Part shown: one piece after another, positions 51,853 to 60,099 of the stretch
Layout of the letters: the number at the start of each line of letters is the position of its first letter
How positions within the stretch are numbered: position 1 is the stretch's first letter
From: Chrysogorgia sp. JL179-B06
Lineage: Eukaryota; Cnidaria; Anthozoa; Scleralcyonacea; Chrysogorgiidae
Assembly: GCA_035772405.1 (NCBI GenBank)
Contig: JAYKKM010000048.1
Span: 4,734,501 to 4,798,500 of the forward strand
Reading direction: 5' to 3'
DNA: 64,000 bases
The notes under the pieces: model-generated
Told to the model about the DNA's origin: nothing
Seen by the model: the letters and a program-made list of their open reading frames with translations, nothing else
Database searches by the model: none
Made by a program: the position numbers and the translations under genes

Positions 51853-52266
51853 ATGATGTCGAATTCACATGTACCCTATCGTGATTGTGATGAACATGAC
51901 CAAAAAAGATATCAAAGAATAACTGCTGACGACTTTAACCCCTACTTTGAAGAAGGAGATAACTATTATGCAAGTCGTTTTCTAGTAAAAGAATTACCCC
52001 ACTTTACCTATGTTGTAAAGAAATGTCGAAATGTGGTATTTTGCAATTGTATTGAAGATATATCCTCAACACCCCCTCAAGCATATAACTTAGCTCTGGA
52101 AGTTATAAAGAAACATGAACATGAAAATGATGAATGGAATTGTTCAAGTCTGGGTGAAAACATAACAACAATTGTTGACTATGATGCTTCTGATCTTTTA
52201 CAAAAAGAAATTACACTAATAATAGATTCTAATAATTTAATGAAAGCTGTAGCATATACTCAATAA
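51853..52266 (+). CDS. E2 right-arm Y-V-C-K family member 2, 137 aa
   Basis: An intact member with FTYVVKKCRNVVFCNCIED, AYNLALEVIKKHEHEN, ITTIVDYDASDLLQKEITLI. It is longer than the other members and shows the full family pattern, so it is a good query for homology searches. ATATATAAACGCG about 40 bases upstream is a TATA box. Confidence 0.65.
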   Translation: MMSNSHVPYRDCDEHDQKRYQRITADDFNPYFEEGDNYYASRFLVKELPHFTYVVKKCRNVVFCNCIEDISSTPPQAYNLALEVIKKHEHENDEWNCSSLGENITTIVDYDASDLLQKEITLIIDSNNLMKAVAYTQ

Positions 52267-52346
52267 AAACTTTTTTTTAAAAATTCGTGTTTTTTATTTA
52301 TTATATATATAAGATTACGTATTTGATTTAATCATAGTGATATCAG

Positions 52347-52697
52347 ATGAATCAAGAACAAGATCTCGTGACCTGTGTCAATTGTAGGGGTGTAGCATAT
52401 TATGACTATACTCCTCGTTATTATTCATGTCATTTTCTTCAAAAACATTTTCCTAACTATACGTATTTGGTATAGGATTGTAAACCTGCTATACTATGTA
52501 AAGAATGTAATCCCCCATTTTGTTCTCCATCTCAAGTCTACGAACTAACTCTGAAAGTTATTAAACGGGGATTACTTGAAGAGAAGGAAATAACCCTAAA
52601 AACAATTATTGATACTAAAAGTGATCATCTCTTGTATAAAAAAATTAAACTAATAAATAATGTTTACTCAATAATTCCACAACCAATTAATTTTTAA
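52347..52697 (+). pseudogene. E2 right-arm Y-V-C-K family member 3, in-frame stop
   Basis: The frame starting at 52347 carries the family pattern (NYTYLV, DCKPAILCKEC, QVYELTLKVIKR, LKTIIDTKSDHLLYKKIKLI) but has TAG at 52473, where member 4 has a Glu codon. One substitution explains it. The rest is open to 52697. Confidence 0.6.
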
Positions 52698-52737
52698 AAA
52701 TATTTATTTTTCTTGTAATAAAATTTTTTACAAAAAA

Positions 52738-53160
52738 TTAAAACTCGATATTTGTTCTGTTTCTAACTTTCAAATCCAAAGTTTTTTTAAGAACATTACA
52801 AAGAATAAAATATTTGTTTCCCTCTACCCTATGGTCAATGAAATTGTAGGGTTTAATGTTTAATATAGGTGTTGAGTTTGCTAATTCTACACTATGATTT
52901 ATAATATTTATATATTTTCCTTTCAATGGTGATAAGAGGTTCTGTAAATTTTCCTCCGGAGCCCCAAACGCGTCTACTAACAACATTTTGAAATATCGAG
53001 GTCCTTGACAATCTTTCAGATATAAATAATATCCATATCTTAAACACGAGGGTTCCACAGTTTCGTAGTTTACTAATTGTATGGGTTGAGTTTGATAATA
53101 AAATGAAAGATAATCATGAGATTCACATTCTCCAAAATCAATCATTGATCGCAGCCACAT
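52738..53160 (-). CDS. E2 arm family protein (GK-V type), 140 aa
   Basis: The segment LLSPLKGKYINIINHSVEL matches the GK-(V/I)-(L/I/N) motif of the other arm proteins, and YFKMLLVDAFG resembles YYRFLITGFSW in the 220-residue gene. It is intact. No known domain. Confidence 0.55.
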   Translation of the reverse strand: MWLRSMIDFGECESHDYLSFYYQTQPIQLVNYETVEPSCLRYGYYLYLKDCQGPRYFKMLLVDAFGAPEENLQNLLSPLKGKYINIINHSVELANSTPILNIKPYNFIDHRVEGNKYFILCNVLKKTLDLKVRNRTNIEF

Positions 53161-53277
53161 GTTGGAAAATAATAGAAAAATATATTTGATACCCCGCTTT
53201 TATAGTTCCAAAAATCTATAAAAGTAGGTTGTCAAACTATAAAATTTTCACAAAACGTTCAAAAAAATATTGTCAAG

Positions 53278-53460
53278 ATGGTATATTGCAGTTTCTGTTG
53301 TTGTGAAGTGAATTCCTTCTATCATTTTTTCATGCATTACAGATGTAAAAATTGTTATTCTTGTAAACAGAATTACGGACGACTTATCTATAGTAAAATA
53401 GTTGATCTATGTGAATGTGATGATAGAATACAAAGATGGAAAAAAACTTATTTGGATTAA
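53278..53460 (+). CDS. E2 small Cys-rich protein, 60 aa
   Basis: Ten cysteines in 60 residues: CSFCCCEVN, CKNCYSCKQN, CECDD. It is probably a zinc-binding protein. It lies opposite the basic KGG protein, overlapping it at the 3' end. Confidence 0.5.
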   Translation: MVYCSFCCCEVNSFYHFFMHYRCKNCYSCKQNYGRLIYSKIVDLCECDDRIQRWKKTYLD

Positions 53461-53645
53461 TAAAATTTTTTTTTTTAAATACATCGTCTACCATTTTCCA
53501 AAATTCATAAAACTTATGATTATAATTCGGATGATCTTTTTTCCATCCTCCTTTTTGAATTTTTTTAGAACGTCGTCGTTTTCGTATTCGTTTTTTTATT
53601 TTCGTTTTCGCTTTTCTTATTACATCTCCTACTCCTACAATGAAG
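53384..53645 (-). CDS. E2 basic KGG protein, right-arm copy
   Basis: The segment KKRIRKRRRSKKIQKGGWKKD repeats the design of the peptides at 44463 (KKIQKGGF) and 40853 (KQKGGF): a basic tract followed by a KGG site. The start near 53645 follows a weak promoter. The C-terminal third, rich in aromatic residues, may be non-coding overlap. Confidence 0.5.
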
Positions 53646-53796
53646 TACGACAAGCAATGGTTTTAAAAAAAAAAGAAAAACCATCTATTTATACTGTTCT
53701 GTTTTTGATTTTTTTTTAATATCTTTTCTGAGACACATATATAATATTATATAAGATGTTTAAACTTAAAAACTTTATCATTACTGAAATAAAACA

Positions 53797-54152
53797 ATGT
53801 CCGTATTACGTTATGTTAGTGTATGTAGAAAAAGTATAACTTTTTTTGACTGCTCCAAAAATACTTTTCAGCGCTATTTATCATGTGAATCTCTTCTTAA
53901 AGAATATCCTGAATATATATATTTTGTAGAGGATTGCAAACCTGTTACAATAATTGAAACAAAACAATGTTCTGTAATAAAAAAAAATGGTGTGAAACAA
54001 CATCCGTATGAAGTAACCCTGAAAGTTATCATCATGGAGAATCTGGAAAAACACTAAAAATATTATCAGAGGAAGATGTTCCTCATCTTTTACATAAAAA
54101 TGTTAAGTTTATAAAAACTGACAAAGACATAATAATTCCTTCTCTTGTATAA
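53797..54152 (+). pseudogene. E2 right-arm Y-V-C-K family member 4, frameshifted
   Basis: The first frame (86 codons) has EYIYFVEDCKPVTIIETKQC and PYEVTLKVIIMEN. After a shift near 54045 the pattern continues (SEEDVPHLLHKNVKFI) and stops at 54152. It is the same family as members 1-3. Confidence 0.6.
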
Positions 54153-54209
54153 ATTTATTTTTTATAATAAAACAATCATTGTTATTTTTTTTTACATGAA
54201 TTTCTTTCT

Positions 54210-54675
54210 TTACTCTAAAAGTTTTTTTCTTTTTTCCTTTTGTTTTTGTCGATGCTTGTTTTTATAATCAGCTAATTTACGGATTCTTTCTCTATCCCAT
54301 AATTTTCCCATTTTACCCTGACGTTTTCCATATCGAAATAACGTGGACGGATCATATATTCTACCCTTAAAATGGTAGAAATCATCAGCATAAGAACGAA
54401 GGATTTCTCCCCCATATGGAAGCCAATCAAAAATACAATCTCTTGCTTCTTTGAGATAAACAACCCCTTGAAGATATCCAATTTCTTTATCTTTTACAAT
54501 TTCACGACTACATTCAAAAAACGATATTTAATTTAATTTAAGACAATTCTGTGGGAGTATGAATTAATTTCGCTGCCTCTATCAATTTTTCAGCATCTTT
54601 ATGGATTACGCATTTGAGAATGACCAAATCTTTCGCGAGGGTATATACCCCATCTTCAACAAAATAACTGAACAT
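54210..54675 (-). pseudogene. E2 right-arm gene, broken, unknown
   Basis: A first frame starts MFSYFVEDGVYTLAKDLVIL at 54675 and stops near 54538. In another frame coding sense continues with LPYGGEILRSYADDFYHFKG, RIYDPSTLFRYGKRQG and a very basic tail to 54210. GGGTATAAAA lies about 20-30 bases before the start. No domain is recognised. Confidence 0.45.
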
Positions 54676-54693
54676 TTTTTTTATGATATCGTT

Positions 54694-54704
54694 TTTTATA
54701 CCCT
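54694..54704 (-). promoter_or_regulatory. TATA box, GGGTATAAAAAAC
   Basis: It lies 20-30 bases upstream of the ATG at 54675 and is the third example of GGGTATAAA in E2. Confidence 0.5.
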
Positions 54705-54854
54705 AGGTTTTTTACAAATGAAAAAACATTTTTCTCAAAAAACTTTCATATAAATAAGCTGAAACTATTTTTTCTTTTTCATTTATACACACGTGCTTAT
54801 ATATAAAACATTGTCCCAACATATCGACAAACTTAGTTTTAAGAAAAAATAAAA

Positions 54855-55036
54855 ATGGCTACGAAAGAAGAAATAACGAACGAAGCTTCCTATGGAGAAC
54901 CCAACCTCATACCCATGAATGGTTCCCCTCTCGTATGGATTACGGCAATAAAGGAGGATACGCGTACGGTTTTTCGTGTACGGCAAACGGATACGTATAC
55001 GACGAAAGAGTTTAATTTCGATGACTTCAAACCCCC
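54855..55036 (+). pseudogene. E2 right-end copy of the left-end gene, truncated
   Basis: The frame starts MATKEEITNEASYGEPNLIP and includes TVFRVRQTDTYTTKEFNFDDFKP. This corresponds to AFRVNPDTEYSFDEYEP in the gene at the left end (24483-24892). At about 55036 it runs into transposon exon sequence, so its C-terminus and the right terminus of E2 are lost. CTTATATATAAAAC about 50 bases upstream is the TATA box. Confidence 0.5.
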
Positions 55037-55039
55037 CCA

Positions 55040-56000
55040 AACCTATTCAGGATGATTCTATAGGATCTGCAGCTTACAAAAAGTTGACTGAGATGATAAC
55101 GAGGCCTCGGCTGATTACAGCGATTCGAAAAACTATCCCAGTATCACCAGACATCTGGATTGGAGCAAGAAGATTGTCCAGTGCATGCTTGGCCTTCAAA
55201 GAACACTTATCACTCATACCATTCACTGAGTGCAAGGTAAGTTGAAAATGTGTTTTTAGTGTGACTTTATAAAATAAAATAATACTAAATAATAATTTAT
55301 ATAATTGTTATATCTTTTAATAGATTATACTGTGCAAACCTGCAATTATAATGAGAACAGCAGTAGAAAGCAAGCAACAACAGCAGATGGCAATCTTCGA
55401 TGGGCAATTGCTTATCCCAAAAGCATTCAAAGGGGAAAAAGCAGTTGCCAAACCATTGAAAGAAAAGCCCACTTATGGTAAGAAAGCCCACTTATGCATA
55501 AGCCCACTTATGGATGAAAAATGTAAATTTTCGTACATTTTCTATCTATAACCCCCCCCCCCCCCCCCCCCCACCCCCCCATCAATCCCCTTCTAAAACT
55601 AGAGTACAGTAGGACTAGATACAATTATGGCATTTGAAAATTCATTTTTGCAGGATATGTGGATTTGATATTGAAAGAAGCTGTTCAACTTAGAAGTAAG
55701 TACAACACACTAAAGAAAGCTAAAGTCCACGCCAACGAAGTGCTACCTATTGAACCAAAATCACTTGTTGAGAAGTATCTAGAAGGGAAGGAACGTCCAT
55801 CAAAGGAGCAAGTGGTGGCCAGTCGAAAATCTCGGTTCAGCAAGCCAGCTTTACCTGCAAGTACAGAGAGTGAAGCAGCTAAGAAGCCATGTGCTTGTAA
55901 AGGAAAATGTGCCACCAAAAAATGTTATTGTTGGGGTAGGGATACAATGTGTGACACCAAATGTAATAGTAAGGTGGAAAAGTGCAAAAATCGTGAGTGA
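55040..56000 (+). CDS. Spliced transposon-associated gene with a CXC-type Cys-rich C-terminus
   Basis: There are three exons with clean borders: about 55040-55236 (ends AAG|GTAAGT), 55324-55477 (TTTTAATAG|..., ends TATG|GTAAGA) and 55654-56000 (TTTTTGCAG|G...). The first has LSSACLAFKEHLSLIPFTECK, the second GQLLIPKAFKGEKA, the third a linker and then KPCACKGKCATKKCYCWGRD with six more Cys, resembling the CXC-like cluster of KIF4-type and some transposon proteins. The 5' part is cut by the E2 junction. It lies inside the Kolobok-like element, so it is probably one of that element's genes rather than a host gene. Confidence 0.6.
55549..55579 (+). repeat. Poly-C tract in an intron
   Basis: A run of about 30 bases of C with one interrupting A, between exons 2 and 3 of the CXC gene. 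Confidence 0.9.
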
Positions 56001-56109
56001 GGCAGAATCTCAAAGCATTTGGAAAGCCTACACATAACTGTATTTTAAGAATACAAAAAAAGCTTACCGTTTCGATTTTTTGGCGTATTTAAAATGAGTA
56101 TAAATGCCG

Positions 56110-56672
56110 TCACGCGGCGCAAACCGTTCTCGAATTCTTGTGTAAACACACGCAGGAAGTTGGCCTTCTGTTCTTATTCCTCAAAATCTGAAATACCCAA
56201 CGCGAACATCGTTGGTATGCTACCACTACCAGTCTATAAAGTTTGTGTATCTTGTCCAAATCTTCGTCATCCAGAGGCCAGTTATCTTCAAGATAGCGAC
56301 AAACGTCTATTTTAATACCCCTTCCGACAGCATGTTCGCTTTGAAGTCTGCATGTGTTGTCAAGCACCTCTCCCCTTGTGTTTCAGCCTCCTTCAACAAT
56401 GCATCATACTCATCGTATTCTAATGCTTTATCGTGGCAACAAAACGATTCAATAGCCTTTGGCTTCAATGTGCAATGCCCACATTTACACCAACTCAGGG
56501 TTTCAAGGCGCCAAGCATTTTCGGCTTCAAACACATGGACGACTTCCTCGTCAGACGATTCACTCTCTTCTTCTGAGTCGCTCTCGTCACCGCTTTTGCT
56601 GTTTGTAAGCCCGGTTCAGGTTCAAATTGATAGGGTAATACCTCATCTACTTGATTATCGTGGATATTTTCC
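56110..56672 (-). pseudogene. P2RX7_C-like zinc-domain gene of the Kolobok-like element
   Basis: The start is MENIHDNQVDEVLPYQF near 56672. After a frame change near 56615 an acidic Ser-rich region is followed by WCKCGHCTLKPKAIESFCC, the signature of the P2X7 C-terminal-like domain. After another change near 56310 the C-terminal part has YQRCSRWVFQILRNKNRRPTSCV, the family's usual ending. Such domains are common in animal transposons. It faces the CXC gene, tail to tail, near the right end of the element. Confidence 0.65.
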
Positions 56673-57009
56673 ATTTGAGTAATCGAAAAGCGCCAAATTC
56701 CTCACTAGAAGTACGAAATCGCGATATGCGCCTAATAAAATATATTTGTTGTTTTGATTCTGCCCTGCACCTGACGTCACACGGGTCATGTGACCCAAAA
56801 GATAATTTTTTTGAAAATCGATCCAAGATGGCGGACGTACTGAATATTTACGGTGAAATAACTCGAGAACAAAACAGTTTGGATAAAAAATAATAGCATA
56901 TTCGTAATCAGGGGGTCCAATTTTACTAATATCAAGAATAAAAAAATTTATTGCCAATGTCCTTTAATATTTCGTTCTAAATCCTTTACGTATACATTGT
57001 ATGACGGCG

Positions 57010-57690
57010 TCAACGCGTTTTGGCATACTTAATAAGAGATTGTGAATAAAACTGACTGAGGTTTGCATTACAGTTTTGCGTACTCTTGTCTTGAATTGAC
57101 ACCAAGTTTCGTTTTATTATTCGTTCGGCGATAACCTGGTTCGCAAGTTCTTTCTTAACTATGTGAAACATGTTTTCGATTGGAATTAGATCTGGAGAAC
57201 GCGCAGGAATAGTAAATGATTTAGCTCCTACATCATCAATCGCTCTCATCGCAGCCTTACTGGTTTACGACGGATCGTTGTCCATCGTAAACAACTTGTC
57301 TTCACTTCGATCAGAAAAGAGAATTGGGAAGTTTCTTTTCACAAAATCACTGAAATATTTCCCATCCATATGCTCATATTCTTCCACCAAGATAACTCCT
57401 TTCCCCAATGCAATAGCAACAACGAGGTATAAACGCTTTCCACCAGGCAATTCGGTTGATCCCTTACTTGTTATCGGGATCCCTTACTTGTTATCGGGTA
57501 GCCCTGCACTTCTTTTTCTCCATATTTTCCCTTTCGGAGCATACCAGCATCCGGCATCAGGCTTGACTCTTGTATTCAAACGGACACTCACATCCAAATA
57601 TGAACGCGATTATTTTGTAATGAATAAAAATTTGGCTTGCTCTTCAATAATTCTTCTACATTTAACGCGCAAATTGTTTGCCGCTTAAGG
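57010..57690 (-). pseudogene. Tc1/mariner-like transposase fragment
   Basis: The minus-strand coding sense includes SVRLNTRVKPDAGCWY, GGKRLYLVVAIALGKGV, LFTMDNDPS with the second catalytic Asp, and IPARSPDLIPIENMFHIVKK with the third acidic residue. Stops and frame changes, including a tandem duplication of GATCCCTTACTTGTTATCGG at about 57460-57500, break it. The N-terminal DNA-binding part is not recognised. It starts just outside the right TTAA of the Kolobok-like element. Confidence 0.75.
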
Positions 57691-57699
57691 TGGCGGGGC

Positions 57700-59820
57700 T
57701 ACCCTATACGTTTCGAGGGCTTTTCAGCTGCGCCTACAAATATGCCTTAATATATGCAACAGGTTTGATGGAAGCACCGATTGACATTTATTTTATACGT
57801 AATAAGAGTATAACCAAACATGGGCACAAAAGAGTAACAAAAGCCATAATGTTGTTACCAAGGCACTACCGTTGGGCTTTATAATTTTGCAAAAATATCA
57901 TATTTATATACCATTTTGATCTTATATTATTCAGGTAATAAGCCTGGTGACACCCCAAATTTTTGTGCGCAGTAAAGGGTTGTGTAGATTATTTATGGTT
58001 TTGAAACATCCTGATGTGATTAATAAAAACATTCTGTAGAGAGTGTTCTCGCTGTATAAAAAATCGCGTTTTTTCTTTATTTTGGTTCCTACACGAGATT
58101 TTCTTAAATTTCTTCAAACAAAACCGTCCGTGCATTACTCTATCTGCGTCTGCCAAAATTTTAGGATATTGTTTTATCCCAAGGCGTTGTTGGGGCGAAT
58201 GCCGTTGCAATTTACATATGGGGAAGGCATATACGCGGTCAGGCATGATACTTTGGAGACGCCCAAACAAGATCAATGGTTTGTCATGCGCCTGCAAAGA
58301 ATTGGGCAGGCGTCATGAGTTTTGGAAAACGCCACGCGTATTCCACGCATTGAAGTTGTTTCAACAGCTTGAAGAATCAGAAATGCATATATTTTTGTTT
58401 TGTACGTTAGCCATCTAGAAATACTTTAACGTGGTAAAGACAAAAGAAGAGGGCCTGTATCTATTGCTTATATTCATGAATTATGTAGTTTGATTTAAGA
58501 TATTGAAGACGATATTTCCTAGTGTCTTATTTGCCGCCTTCGGTGACTACGTACTCGGCATTCATATTGGCTTGTTGTTTAATAGCACAATGGCAAGAAA
58601 AGCGGATAACTCCGTGGTTCTCCTTTTCGTGACTGCAAAGTCATCAGAACGTCCGTAACGAAAGACCACTATTGCAGCACGTTTTGTGATCCGTACCCTG
58701 AGTAAGACTGGACTATTACTATCCTTTGTCTGATAAGATTTACCATCGAAATGGTTGGAAGTAAATTTTATTCGCTTGTCGAGCTTTAGCTTGATGTAGC
58801 AGGGCAGGATTTAGCGTCCTTGGATTGTGTGTACGCTACCTGGTTGGCGGGTGTATCACTCCATCGTCCTCATACGGCGGTATGCTGATTTCCCCAATTT
58901 ACTCCGTATAAACTAGACACAAATCCCAGAAAATGTGGTGTTTTTGTAGGACAGAATTTGACACGCCGTCGCGGACCACAAAGGTTGTCATGGCCGCCGG
59001 TAGAAGTCGCTTTTGATTATGGTGGCTCACTTACGTTAACTCATGTCAATAATTGACGTTTAAAACCCTTTGTTTTTTTTTAGTAAATTTTTCTTTAAAT
59101 ATTTGAATACCGCGTAAATTTGTTTTATAAAGCGAAATAAAATTGGAAATGTAGCCATTTTTTGTTTGCTTTATTTGTACTTTTTGCATGGACGTTGTCA
59201 CGCAAAGTCTCACGTTCGTAATTTTATACACGAATCATGCACGTCGCGTGTGTAGATACCAGGTGCCCCTATGTTTTAAAGGGTAGGGAGCCACCTTAAT
59301 GCAAAGTACGGGAGGTGAGTATCCACATGTTTCGGTGGCGTGCAAAAATTGGAATCCCATCACTTAAGTTCCCTGTAGAATGTGCCATAGGACAAAATCA
59401 GACACGCTTGCGGATGTTTACAATTATCGTTCAAAATGCACATCCCTTACGTCATCCATGACTCTAAGATTAGTGCACACGGCTTTGAAAGAGAATAGTA
59501 TATCTTGATTTAATCAGATATGCCTTGATGATGGTCTATGATGAACCTGAGTTTTTTTGAGAATTTGATACGTGTAGGGGGCAATGGAATCACAACAGAA
59601 GTATAATGAAATTATTGCGAGATATTATTACAGCAAACCCCCCACCCCGCCTCGTTTTATGGACTATTGTATTTGGTGATAGGATAGGACCTTGAAGAGC
59701 TGATAATTCTTCTCCGCTATATACGTATTAACTTTCCAAAACCATCGTGAATGTGATGTCTTAGTATATTGTTGTTTATGTTAGGGGCCTGGAAATTTGG
59801 AATTCGGACACTGTTTAAAA
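57700..59820. other. No recognisable gene
   Basis: Open frames at 57989-58297 and 58043-58318 overlap on opposite strands and match nothing I know. The rest has no exon, RNA gene or element end that I can support. Confidence 0.4.
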
Positions 59821-59825
59821 GATCG

Positions 59826-60093
59826 TTTGGGACACTTTCTGGAGATTTTCTAAGCATATACAGTGGATCTACTTCATCTATTTGACAATGGGGATACTTA
59901 ACCTCCCTACCTCCCGCCTCCCACCGCCACCCTCCCTGTACAAATGTTGTCTAGCCGAAACTAGTTATTAGTCGACGAAATTCGGCAGTAGGAGATGTCG
60001 TTACAACATTGATCAGGGGCCCTGGGGAGCACTAAAAGAGGTAATGAGTCAAAAACCGTGTGTGTGTCCCGCATCGCTCTTGGATTTGATTGT
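59826..60093 (+). repeat. Dispersed repeat, copy 2
   Basis: It matches 18601-18832 in the same orientation but is about 36 bases longer, largely through single-base insertions (for example GGGGCCCTGGGGAGCAC against GGGGCCTGGAGCAC). Confidence 0.85.
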
Positions 60094-60099
60094 AGGTTA

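Larger units (their letters stand above)
24300..55036. mobile_element. E2: endogenous Polinton/Maverick-like virus, about 30 kb
   Basis: E2 has the six genes that define the group: PolB (35997-40047), packaging ATPase (40049-40728), adenain-like protease (about 41180-41934), double-jelly-roll capsid (43105-44437), penton (45450-46375) and integrase (46372-47339). The block is strongly AT-rich, and many genes are preceded by TATA boxes 15-60 bases upstream. Both arms carry small genes of shared families transcribed outwards. A 2.2-kb Crypton-like element has inserted at 28.45 kb. The right end looks truncated, since the last viral gene runs into a transposon exon. Most core genes carry frameshifts. 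Ends are approximate. Confidence 0.88.
19813..56963. mobile_element. Kolobok-like DNA transposon, TTAA-flanked, containing E2
   Basis: The left end reads AGGACATTGGCAATAAATTT and the right end is its inverted copy. TTAA lies directly outside each (19809-19812 and 56964-56967), the target duplication expected for Kolobok (and piggyBac). Similarity between the two ends continues inward for about 200 bp, through GCCATCTTG to GTGACGTCAGGTGCAGGG, near 19941-20008 and inverted at 56770-56840. A THAP transposase pseudogene lies at the left and CXC and P2RX7_C-like genes at the right. The simplest reading is one old element into which the viral element E2 inserted. Two separate copies with one end each remain possible. 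Confidence 0.6.
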
